Assembly: GCA_947071365.1 (NCBI GenBank)
Contig: CAMTFT010000127.1
Span: 1 to 6,004, forward strand
Source: an uncultured bacterium
GTDB taxonomy: Bacteria; Bacillota; Clostridia; Lachnospirales; Lachnospiraceae
Direction: 5' to 3'
Length of the DNA: 6,004 bases
Part shown: positions 1 to 5,992 of the stretch, piece by piece
Layout: each line of letters begins with the position of its first letter
Numbering within the stretch: the stretch's first letter is position 1
Notes under the pieces: model-generated
Databases searched by the model: none
What the model saw: only the letters and a program-made list of their open reading frames with translations
What the model was told of the DNA's origin: nothing
Translations under genes and position numbers: made by a program

Positions 1-930
1 ATAATCAGTGTGGCGCTCAGCCCCTTTGTGATCCCGTTCCTTCAGAAGCTGAAGGTGGGGCAGACTGAGCGAGAAGAGGGTGTGAAATCCCATTTGAAAA
101 AAGCAGGAACGCCGACGATGGGCGGTCTGATCATTTTGATCAGTATAACGGTGACGTCTCTGTTTTTTATCGGGCGCTTCCCGCGCATGATCCCGGTACT
201 TTTCCTTGTGCTGGGTTTTGGTATTATCGGGTTCCTTGACGATTATCTGAAGGTGGTGCTCCGGCGTTCAGATGGCCTGTATCCGAAGCAGAAGATGCTG
301 GGACAGATCATTGTGACGACAATTTTCGTTGTCTATATCTGGAATATGGATGCGTCCTGTCTGGAATTTCTGATCCCGTTTTCAGGCGGCAGGGTGATCT
401 CCGGCGATGTGGCCCGGATCGTGGCGGTGCCGGTTGCATATTTTGCCATTATCGGAACGGTCAACGGTGTGAATTTTACGGACGGCCTGGACGGTCTGGC
501 TACCGGTGTCACGACGATGGTAGCAGTTTTCTTTACCGTGGCTTCTCTCGTGTTGAAGGGAGGGATCGAGCCTCTGACCGCGGCGGTCACGGGAGCTCTT
601 CTGGGCTTTCTTCTGTTCAATGTTTACCCGGCGAAGGTATTCATGGGAGATACGGGTTCACTGGCTCTGGGCGGCTTTGTGGCCGGAGCTGCATACGTCA
701 TGAAGATGCCGCTCTTTATCCCGATCATCGGGCTGATATACTTTGTGGAAGTGATTTCCGTTATGATTCAGGTCACTTACTTTAAGAAAACGGGAGGAAA
801 GCGTTTCTTCAAGATGGCTCCGATCCATCACCATTTTGAGCTGTGCGGATGGTCGGAGACGAGAATAGTGACGGTATTTACAGTGATTACAGCTTTCCTG
901 TGCCTGCTGGCGCTGGTGGGACTGAACTGA
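1..930 (+). CDS. mraY: Phospho-N-acetylmuramoyl-pentapeptide-transferase MraY, 5'-partial
   Basis: MraY is an integral membrane enzyme that transfers phospho-MurNAc-pentapeptide from UDP to undecaprenyl phosphate, making lipid I on the cytoplasmic face. Counting from the first codon in the window (309 residues plus stop), the family motifs appear in order: SHLKKAGTPTMGG from residue 30, the Asp pair D80-D81 in FLDDYLK, NFTDGLDGL around D161-D164, FMGDTGS with D217, and the histidine triad H276-H278 in APIHHHFEL. Hydrophobic segments fill the spaces between them. The frame is open from base 1, and its first residues (IISVALSPFVIPFL) resemble the end of the first membrane helix of B. subtilis MraY, so roughly 10-20 N-terminal residues lie upstream of the window. 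The GTG at base 10 is therefore an internal Val codon. The stop is TGA at 928-930, 17 bases before murD, consistent with one operon. Identity is secure. Confidence 0.97.
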   Translation: MISVALSPFVIPFLQKLKVGQTEREEGVKSHLKKAGTPTMGGLIILISITVTSLFFIGRFPRMIPVLFLVLGFGIIGFLDDYLKVVLRRSDGLYPKQKMLGQIIVTTIFVVYIWNMDASCLEFLIPFSGGRVISGDVARIVAVPVAYFAIIGTVNGVNFTDGLDGLATGVTTMVAVFFTVASLVLKGGIEPLTAAVTGALLGFLLFNVYPAKVFMGDTGSLALGGFVAGAAYVMKMPLFIPIIGLIYFVEVISVMIQVTYFKKTGGKRFFKMAPIHHHFELCGWSETRIVTVFTVITAFLCLLALVGLN

Positions 931-934
931 TTTT

Positions 935-940
935 GGGAGG
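935..940 (+). promoter_or_regulatory. Ribosome binding site of murD
   Basis: GGGAGG lies 7 bases before the ATG at 948, just after the mraY stop. It decides the start: the same frame is open upstream to an ATG at 843 inside mraY, but that would add 35 unrelated residues before the Rossmann fold and has no comparable site. Confidence 0.85.
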
Positions 941-947
941 AATAAAA

Positions 948-2306
948 ATGGAACTGAAAGAAAAAAAGGTTCTTGTATTCGGAGCCGGTATCAGCGGTAT
1001 CGGCGCGGCAGATCTTCTGCTGGGAATGCAGGCCGATGTGATTTTATATGATGGAAACGACAGCCTGAAGGAGGCGGATGTACGGGCAAAGCTGCCGCAG
1101 GGAGCGCCGGTACAGATCGTGCTTGGAGAGCTGCCGGATTCTCTGATAGAGGAGCTGGAGCTTGTGATATTAAGTCCCGGTGTTCCTGCGGACCTTCCCC
1201 TTGTGAATAAAATGCGGGAGAAGGGCATCCGTATCTGGGGCGAGGTGGAGCTTGCCTGGGAGTGCGGCGACGGCGACGTGCTGGCGATTACAGGAACAAA
1301 TGGAAAGACGACCACCACCAGTCTTCTTGGGGAGATCATGAAAGCCTGGAAGGATGAGGTGTACGTAGTGGGGAATATCGGAAATCCCTACACAGAGGCG
1401 GCGATGCGGATGACGGAGGATGCTGTCACCGTTGCGGAGATCAGCAGCTTCCAGCTTGAGACCACAGAAAAATTCGCGCCCAGAGTCAGTGCGATCCTGA
1501 ATATCACGCCGGATCACCTGAACCGCCATCACACGATGGAGGAGTACATACGGGTAAAGGAGCTGATTGCTCACAACCAGAGGCCGGAGGATACGTGCGT
1601 ACTGAATTACGAGGATGAGATCCTGCGGAAGTTTGGTTCTGGTTTACATACGAAGGTCATTTATTTCAGCAGTCTGCATACACTGGAACAGGGCATCTAT
1701 CTGGAGGATGGAGATATCGTCTTTAATGACGGAGAAAACAGGACGGTGCTGTGTAATGTCGGGGAGCTGAACCTTCCGGGCCGCCACAATCACGAAAATG
1801 TGATGGCTGCTTCTGCCATGGCGATTGCGTACGGCGTTCCCTTTGAAGTGATCCGAAACGTTGTCCGTACCTTCAAGGCGGTGGAGCACAGGATCGAGTA
1901 TGTGACGGAAAAGCACGGAGTCGTATATTACAATGACTCGAAGGGAACGAACCCTGATGCCGCCATCAAGGGCATTCAGGCGATGGACCGTCCGACGCTG
2001 CTGATCGGAGGCGGCTACGATAAGGATTCCTCCTATGAAGAGTGGATCGAAGCATTCGATGGAAAAGTAAAATATCTGGTACTGATAGGACAGACAAAGG
2101 AAAAGATCGCCGAGACAGCAAAGCGCTGCGGTTTCCATGATATCATCATGGCGGAGACGCTGGAGGAGGCTGTGCAGATATGTGCAGACAGAGCAAAGAG
2201 CGGCGACGCCGTGCTGCTGTCACCGGCCTGCGCAAGCTGGGGCATGTTCCCGAATTATGAGGTGCGGGGAAGGCGGTTTAAGGAACTGGTAAATCAATTG
2301 GCATAG
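948..2306 (+). CDS. murD: UDP-N-acetylmuramoyl-L-alanine--D-glutamate ligase MurD
   Basis: MurD is a cytoplasmic Mur ligase that adds D-glutamate to UDP-MurNAc-L-Ala with ATP. The 452-residue length is typical. The N-terminal UDP-binding Rossmann domain opens with VLVFGAGISGIG. The ATP P-loop is GTNGKT at residues 116-121, with Lys120. The central domain carries E164 in EISSFQLE and H190 in NITPDHLNRHH, the usual Mg-binding Glu and His. The C-terminal domain begins near NDSKGTNPDA (329-338), followed by LLIGGGYDKD around 354 and SPACASWGMF at 425-434. The last motif, with RGRRF behind it, separates MurD from MurC, MurE and MurF. The start at 948 is set by its strong RBS and the immediate MELKEKKVLVFGAG start. 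It follows mraY by 17 bases and precedes ftsW by 11, so co-transcription is likely. No defect is seen. Confidence 0.97.
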   Translation: MELKEKKVLVFGAGISGIGAADLLLGMQADVILYDGNDSLKEADVRAKLPQGAPVQIVLGELPDSLIEELELVILSPGVPADLPLVNKMREKGIRIWGEVELAWECGDGDVLAITGTNGKTTTTSLLGEIMKAWKDEVYVVGNIGNPYTEAAMRMTEDAVTVAEISSFQLETTEKFAPRVSAILNITPDHLNRHHTMEEYIRVKELIAHNQRPEDTCVLNYEDEILRKFGSGLHTKVIYFSSLHTLEQGIYLEDGDIVFNDGENRTVLCNVGELNLPGRHNHENVMAASAMAIAYGVPFEVIRNVVRTFKAVEHRIEYVTEKHGVVYYNDSKGTNPDAAIKGIQAMDRPTLLIGGGYDKDSSYEEWIEAFDGKVKYLVLIGQTKEKIAETAKRCGFHDIIMAETLEEAVQICADRAKSGDAVLLSPACASWGMFPNYEVRGRRFKELVNQLA

Positions 2307-2310
2307 GAAG
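2305..2310 (+). promoter_or_regulatory. Ribosome binding site of ftsW, overlapping the murD stop
   Basis: AGGAAG overlaps the last bases of the murD TAG stop (2304-2306) and sits 7 bases before TTG at 2318. It supports TTG as the real start, since there is no in-frame ATG or GTG with a site nearby. The overlap suggests coupled translation of murD and ftsW. Confidence 0.7.
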
Positions 2311-2317
2311 TGATTGA

Positions 2318-3394
2318 TTGCAGTCAAGACCGGGGAAGATTGACGGATTTTTATTCGTTATTGTATTGTTTCTGGTTGCCTTTGGACTGGTGGTTCTTTA
2401 CAGTATGAGTGCATACAATGGGCAGGTCAGATTTCATGACGCTGCCTTTTACTTTAAAAAACAGTTTTTTGCGATGGTGCTGGGCCTTATTGCAATGTGG
2501 GGAATAGCATCCACGGATTACCACGTGCTCCGCAGGTTTGCGATACCGGCGTATCTCGTATCACTGGCTCTCTCCGGGGCAGTCCTGCTTTTCGGTGATG
2601 CTTACAATGGCTCAAGAAGATGGCTTTCCATCGGCCCTCTTTCCTTTCAGCCGGCGGAGTACGCAAAGCCGGCGGTAATACTTCTGCTGGCCGGCATCGT
2701 AAGCCAGATGGACCGCCGTAAGAGCGGCCGGCTGATCCTGGCCGTACTCCTGATGGTGCTGCCCATCGTGGGACTGGTAGGCACGAACAATCTGAGCACG
2801 GCAGTGATCATTCTGGGGATTGCGGTGATCATGATCTTTATCTCGAATCCCAGATATCTTCCGTTTCTGTGGATCGTTCTGGCGGGAAGCGGTTTCCTTG
2901 GGATATTCCTGAGCCTGGAGCAGTACCGTCTGGAGCGCCTTGCGATCTGGCGAAATCCGGAGCTTTACGAGAAGGGCTATCAGACCATGCAGGGGCTGTA
3001 TGCCATCGGCTCCGGCGGGCTTTTCGGGAGAGGGCTGGGCAACAGCCTGCAGAAGCTGGGCTTTGTTCCCGAGGCTCAGAACGATATGATATTTGCTGTG
3101 ATCTGTGAGGAGCTGGGGCTTGCGGGGGCACTGCTTCTGATGTTGCTTTTCCTGCTGCTTCTGTGGCGGTTCATGGTCATAGCGACCCATGCGCCGGATC
3201 TGTTCGGCTCACTGATCGCGGCAGGAATCATGGGCCATATCGCGATACAGGTGATCCTGAATATCGCAGTCGTCACAAATACCATCCCGAACACGGGAAT
3301 CACGCTCCCCTTTATCAGCTACGGCGGTACGTCGGTGCTGTTTTTGCTGGCGGAGATGGGGCTGGCCCTCTCGGTGAGCCGTTACTGCAAGTAG
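2318..3394 (+). CDS. ftsW: SEDS-family septal peptidoglycan glycosyltransferase FtsW
   Basis: SEDS proteins polymerise lipid II into glycan strands together with a class B PBP; FtsW does so at the septum. The 358-residue protein is strongly hydrophobic, with about ten predicted membrane segments, the first at residues 10-30. SEDS landmarks are GSRRWLSIGPLSFQPAEYAK (98-117), NNLSTAVIIL (157-166, where many relatives have PDLGT), GYQTMQGLYAIGSGGLFGRG (220-239), PEAQNDMIFAVICEELG (251-267) and PFISYGGTSVLF (331-342). D256 in QNDMIFA aligns with the Asp shown to be essential in RodA and FtsW. The start is TTG, chosen by its RBS and because the cytoplasmic tail then runs MQSRPGKIDG straight into helix 1. 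Two stop codons (TAG TAG) end the frame. RodA and SpoVE belong to the same family; FtsW is preferred because of its place between murD and murA-divIB. Confidence 0.92.
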   Translation: MQSRPGKIDGFLFVIVLFLVAFGLVVLYSMSAYNGQVRFHDAAFYFKKQFFAMVLGLIAMWGIASTDYHVLRRFAIPAYLVSLALSGAVLLFGDAYNGSRRWLSIGPLSFQPAEYAKPAVILLLAGIVSQMDRRKSGRLILAVLLMVLPIVGLVGTNNLSTAVIILGIAVIMIFISNPRYLPFLWIVLAGSGFLGIFLSLEQYRLERLAIWRNPELYEKGYQTMQGLYAIGSGGLFGRGLGNSLQKLGFVPEAQNDMIFAVICEELGLAGALLLMLLFLLLLWRFMVIATHAPDLFGSLIAAGIMGHIAIQVILNIAVVTNTIPNTGITLPFISYGGTSVLFLLAEMGLALSVSRYCK

Positions 3395-3400
3395 TAGTTG

Positions 3401-3477
3401 GGGCTGCATCTGCATGGTATATCTTCGGAAGGACCTGTAGGGGTGTCCACCGAAGATATACCATGCAGATGCAGCCC
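3401..3477. repeat. Perfect 28-bp inverted repeat (long hairpin) after ftsW
   Basis: The left arm 3401-3428 (starting GGGCTGCATCTGC) is the exact reverse complement of the right arm 3450-3477 (ending GCAGATGCAGCCC), with a 21-base loop at 3429-3449. GGAC at 3431-3434 can add four pairs with GTCC at 3445-3448. The left arm contains CTGCAT twice in tandem. It begins 7 bases after the ftsW stop. No T-run follows on either strand, so it is not a textbook intrinsic terminator. It could be a stable 3' stem protecting the upstream message, a factor-assisted termination or attenuation site, or a palindromic dispersed repeat. The structure is certain; the function is unknown. Confidence 0.95.
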
Positions 3478-3479
3478 TC

Positions 3480-3492
3480 ACTCCACTGGAGT
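3480..3492. repeat. Short inverted repeat ACTCCA-C-TGGAGT
   Basis: Two perfect 6-bp arms (3480-3485 and 3487-3492) are separated by one base. It lies directly after the long hairpin. With a one-base centre it cannot form a full RNA hairpin without opening inner pairs, so a protein-binding dyad or chance are both possible. Confidence 0.5.
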
Positions 3493-3493
3493 A

Positions 3494-3510
3494 GCAAACC
3501 TCCTCTTTGC
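3494..3510. repeat. Short inverted repeat GCAAA/TTTGC with CCTCCTC loop
   Basis: Five-base perfect arms (3494-3498 and 3506-3510) enclose CCTCCTC. The loop resembles the anti-Shine-Dalgarno sequence and could pair, with one G-U, to the GGGGG before murA at 3570-3574. The pairing is inferred and weak; the repeat itself is plain in the sequence. Confidence 0.4.
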
Positions 3511-3511
3511 G

Positions 3512-3529
3512 CATATACTGAGATATATG
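3512..3529. repeat. AT-rich inverted repeat CATATA-N6-TATATG
   Basis: Six-base arms at 3512-3517 and 3524-3529 surround CTGAGA. TATACT (3514-3519) and TATATG (3524-3529) look like possible -10 boxes, but no matching -35 hexamer is seen at 16-18 bases, so no promoter is called. An operator-like dyad or a weak hairpin is possible. Confidence 0.35.
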
Positions 3530-3530
3530 G

Positions 3531-3562
3531 TGTTTTGCAGGGCGGAATACGCCGGCAAAACA
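3531..3562. repeat. Hairpin immediately upstream of murA
   Basis: TGTTTTGC (3531-3538) pairs perfectly with GCAAAACA (3555-3562). Inside, GGCG (3541-3544) pairs with CGCC (3550-3553) around a GAATA loop, with a small internal loop between the two stems. That makes 12 pairs, ending 12 bases before the murA ATG and about 7 bases before its G-rich putative RBS. No T-run follows, so it is not a standard terminator. A role in murA translation initiation or mRNA stability is inferred from position only. Confidence 0.7.
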
Positions 3563-3569
3563 GAAAGCC

Positions 3570-3574
3570 GGGGG
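3570..3574 (+). promoter_or_regulatory. G-rich putative ribosome binding site at the murA start
   Basis: GGGGG abuts the ATG at 3575, which is too close for a normal site for that codon. It is well placed for the in-frame TTG at 3581, as GGGGGA then a 5-base spacer. The true start may therefore be 3575 or 3581, a difference of two residues. An in-frame ATG at 3527 has no RBS and lies in the inverted-repeat region. Confidence 0.4.
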
Positions 3575-4831
3575 ATGGACTTGAGCTATCTGGAAATAAA
3601 AGGCGGGCGGCCGCTTGACGGAGAGATCGAAGTACAGGGCTCGAAGAATGCAGTGCTTCCGATATTGGCCGCGTGTATGCTGGGAGAAGGCATCTGCATC
3701 ATTGACAACTGTCCTTCAATCGGGGACGTAGACGATACACTTGAGATCATGAAAATACTGGGCTGCCGTGTGGAAAGAAGTGGAAGAACGGTTCGGGTCG
3801 ATGCTTCCGGGGCCGGAGGATATGAAATTGACGGCATGGAAGCTGCACGAATCCGCTCTTCCGTCTTGTTTTTAGGCGCACTTCTTGGTAGAATGAAAAG
3901 AGCGGTGATTCCGCTTCCGGGCGGATGCGCGATCGGAGCGCGGCCAATCGACCTGCATCTGCGGGCGCTTGGCAGGCTTGGGGCGGAGTTTTCAGGAGAA
4001 GACAGGATCGTTGCCAGGGCAGAAGAACTGCACGGAAATACGGTGCATCTGCCGCTGCCAAGCGTGGGGGCGACAGAGAATACGATTCTGGCGGCTGTAC
4101 AGGCAAAAGGCGATACGCTTATCAGAAATGCGGCCAGAGAACCGGAGATCGATGAGTTGATGGATTTTCTGAACGGTCGAGGTGCAGAAATTAACAGGCT
4201 TGAGGACGGAAGTATACACATTTGCGGAGGAAAGATTCTGGGAGAGATTCGATACCGTATGCAGGCAGACCGGATCGTGACGGGCACGTATCTGCTGGCG
4301 GCGGCTGCCGCCGGGGGAAGCGTTCGGGTACGAAATGATTCCTGCTGCCATTTGCAGTCGCTTGTTCAGCTTCTGCGGCAGATGGGGACGGAAGTGGATT
4401 GCCGGGACGGAGAGACGCGTCTCGCATCCAATGGCCGGCTGAGGCCGGTTGCATATGTGGAGACGGCCCCGTATCCGGGTTTTCCTACAGATCTGCAGTC
4501 GCCGGTAATGGCATCGTTATGCCGGGCAGAGGGAAAGAGCCGCATATGTGAGACGATTTTTGAAAACCGGTTCCGGACCGCGGATGAGCTGAGAAAAATG
4601 GGAGCCAGGATAGCGGTATATGGAAGCTGTGCGGAGATCACCGGTGTCGGCGAGCTGCACGGTGCATCGCTGACGGCGCCGGATCTTCGGGGCGGGGCTG
4701 CTTTGGTGATAGCTGCGCTGCAGTCATGGGGCTGCACGGCGGTGAGCGGTACGGCGTATATTGACCGCGGGTATGAAAGTATTGAGAGGGATATGAGTCT
4801 TTTGGGGGCAGATATCAAAAGGTACAGGTGA
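3575..4831 (+). CDS. murA: UDP-N-acetylglucosamine 1-carboxyvinyltransferase MurA
   Basis: MurA is the cytoplasmic enzyme that transfers enolpyruvate from PEP to UDP-GlcNAc, the first committed step of peptidoglycan synthesis. From ATG 3575 it has 418 residues, the usual size. K24 and N25 in GSKNAVLPILAA, Cys118 in the mobile loop PGGCAIGARP, D306 in FPTDLQSP and R372 in DLRGGAALVIAAL match the substrate-binding and catalytic positions known from the E. coli enzyme. Cys118 is the residue alkylated by fosfomycin in the family, so this copy has the sensitive-type residue, not Asp. HIDRGYE-like DRGYESIERD closes the protein. The frame stays open upstream to 3398 through the hairpins, but those residues look unlike MurA, so the short start is used. 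It is followed by divIB after 4 bases. Many Firmicutes have two murA copies; which one this is cannot be told here. Confidence 0.95.
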   Translation: MDLSYLEIKGGRPLDGEIEVQGSKNAVLPILAACMLGEGICIIDNCPSIGDVDDTLEIMKILGCRVERSGRTVRVDASGAGGYEIDGMEAARIRSSVLFLGALLGRMKRAVIPLPGGCAIGARPIDLHLRALGRLGAEFSGEDRIVARAEELHGNTVHLPLPSVGATENTILAAVQAKGDTLIRNAAREPEIDELMDFLNGRGAEINRLEDGSIHICGGKILGEIRYRMQADRIVTGTYLLAAAAAGGSVRVRNDSCCHLQSLVQLLRQMGTEVDCRDGETRLASNGRLRPVAYVETAPYPGFPTDLQSPVMASLCRAEGKSRICETIFENRFRTADELRKMGARIAVYGSCAEITGVGELHGASLTAPDLRGGAALVIAALQSWGCTAVSGTAYIDRGYESIERDMSLLGADIKRYR

Positions 4832-4832
4832 T
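4826..4832 (+). promoter_or_regulatory. Ribosome binding site of divIB/ftsQ, overlapping the murA stop
   Basis: AGGTGAT matches the downstream half of the full anti-Shine-Dalgarno complement AGGAGGTGATC and contains the murA TGA stop (4829-4831). The ATG follows at 4836. This arrangement suggests translational coupling of murA and divIB. Confidence 0.65.
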
Positions 4833-4835
4833 AAA

Positions 4836-5959
4836 ATGGGCAGGATTAACAGAAGAAAAAGAAGATTACTGAAACTGGTGGTGGTGCTTCTGCTTGTGGC
4901 AGCGGCAGCCTGCGCACTGTTTCTGTTTCAGGTGAGAAAGGTAGCAGTGTATGGAAATTCCCGCCATTCCTCTGAGGAGATCAGCGCCGGGCTGACGGAG
5001 GGAAGGATGATGAAGAATACACTGTATCTGCTTTGGAAATACAGAGAAGGGGAGATACCGGATACGCTGCCTTTCCTGAATTCCCTCCATGTGCAGATGA
5101 AGAGCCCTTCGCATATAGAAGTTCAGGTGACGGAAAAAGAGCTGGCAGGATATATCGATAAAGGTGGATATGTTTATTTTGACAGGGAGGGTGTTATACT
5201 GGAGATCTCCGATGAGGTGTATGACGGCATTCCCATCATCACAGGAGCCAGCGTGGGAGATACGGTGCTGTACCAGAAGCTTCCCACCGAGAGCAGCGCA
5301 CAGCTCCGGACGATCCTCAGTCTGACGCAGCTTCTTTCCTATCAGGAATTGAAGGCATCCGAGATCCGTTTTGGAGAAAATATGGAGATAACGGTATTTG
5401 TCGGAGGTGTGGAAGCGCAGCTCGGACAGGACGAATATCTGGAGGAAAAGGTAGCCAACTTAAACAAGATACTTCCGCGGCTGGAGGGACAGAGCGGCAT
5501 CCTGCATCTGGAAAACTTCACGGGACGAAATGAGACGGTGTCCTTTACACCTTCCAGTGAACCGGATACGGTTACGGACGTAACGAATGATGCATCAGTC
5601 GGAGAAGGTGCTGGTGCAGGTTCCGGCACTGACGGACAGGACAGCGTGGATGGAAACGGTGATGCGGGAGACGGAAGTGCGGACGGCAGCGGTGATGCGG
5701 GAGACGGAAGCGCGGACGGCAGCGGAGATACGGGAGACGGAAGCGCGGACGGCAGCGGTGATACGGGAGATGGAATCGCGGAAGGAAGTGGCGATACGGG
5801 AGATGGTGATACGGACAGGGAAGAGCCGGAGCAGGATAGCAGTGTGATATTCCCGATGGTATTTAATTCCTCAGGCACTCTCGTATATAATGTGCATATA
5901 TCGAATGGCATCGTTGTGGATCAGTACGGCAATCAGGTGCCGGGAGTTACGATCAATGA
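4836..5959 (+). CDS. divIB: Cell division protein DivIB/FtsQ, 3'-partial (cut by adapter)
   Basis: DivIB/FtsQ is a bitopic membrane protein that scaffolds the divisome through FtsL and DivIC/FtsB. The 374 genuine residues show a short basic cytoplasmic tail (MGRINRRKRRLLK), one membrane helix at about 14-31, and an FtsQ-type POTRA domain from about 33 (VRKVAVYGN with G40-N41) to the family-typical VTEKELAGYI (E100-K101). A beta domain with YVYFDREGVILE (D116) and IPIITGAS runs to about 235. A Thr/Ser/Gly/Asp-rich linker follows, with five 11-residue units at 275-329, and then a second folded-looking stretch (IFPMVFNSSGTLVYNVHISNG) that is cut off. There is no native stop: from 5960 the reading frame runs into sequencing adapter. 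The start is supported by the overlapping RBS. Sequence conservation in this family is low, so the call rests on architecture plus the dcw position. Confidence 0.9.
5658..5822 (+). repeat. 33-bp tandem repeat encoding Gly/Asp-rich 11-residue units in DivIB
   Basis: Units begin at 5658, 5691, 5724, 5757 and 5790, and encode GDAGDGSADGS twice, GDTGDGSADGS, GDTGDGIAEGS and a degenerate GDTGDGDTDRE. The first three units are nearly identical in DNA; the fourth and fifth diverge. The + strand is purine-rich and very poor in T. In-register 33-bp units keep the frame, so copy number can change without breaking the protein. The product is an acidic, presumably flexible, extracytoplasmic linker. Confidence 0.95.
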
Positions 5960-5992
5960 CTGTCTCTTATACACATCTGACGCTGCCGACGA
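5960..5992. other. Illumina Nextera transposase adapter (Read 1), artefact
   Basis: CTGTCTCTTATACACATCT at 5960-5978 is the 19-bp Tn5 mosaic end, and GACGCTGCCGACGA at 5979-5992 is the Read 1 adapter tail, together the exact reverse complement of the Nextera Read 1 transposase oligonucleotide. This is library-preparation sequence left on the contig end, not a biological Tn5 end. Confidence 0.99.

Noticed and set aside
10..12. GTG as the start codon of mraY
   Set aside because: The frame is open from base 1, and the residues before it match the expected first MraY helix, so the gene is cut by the window edge and this is an internal Val.
3401..3477. Canonical rho-independent terminator
   Set aside because: The stem is long and perfect, but no T-run follows on either strand.
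3507..3529. Promoter for murA with TATACT or TATATG as the -10 box
   Set aside because: No acceptable -35 hexamer at 16-18 bases and no extended -10 TG; the AT-rich stretch is better described as an inverted repeat.
3398..3574. N-terminal extension of MurA through the hairpin region
   Set aside because: The frame lacks stops, but the encoded residues come from the inverted repeat, resemble no MurA N-terminus, and have no RBS at 3398.
4899..4913. Lipobox at Cys26 of DivIB
   Set aside because: The residues before the Cys are AAAA with no Leu/Val/Ile at -3, and the segment is an uncleaved membrane anchor typical of the family.
5658..5822. CRISPR array
   Set aside because: The 33-bp units are directly abutting, with no spacers, and are in frame within divIB.
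5587..5847. Arg/Glu/Thr-rich repeat protein in another + frame
   Set aside because: An alternative-frame reading of the same 33-bp repeats inside divIB, with no RBS or family resemblance.
5342..5911. 189-residue Pro/Ser-rich open frame on the - strand
   Set aside because: It is the antisense image of divIB and its G-rich tandem repeats; the periodic Pro/Ser pattern comes from the 33-bp units, with no supporting start context.
5960..5978. Biological Tn5/IS50 transposon end
   Set aside because: The 19-bp mosaic end is followed by the Illumina Read 1 tail, an index and P5, not by IS50 sequence.
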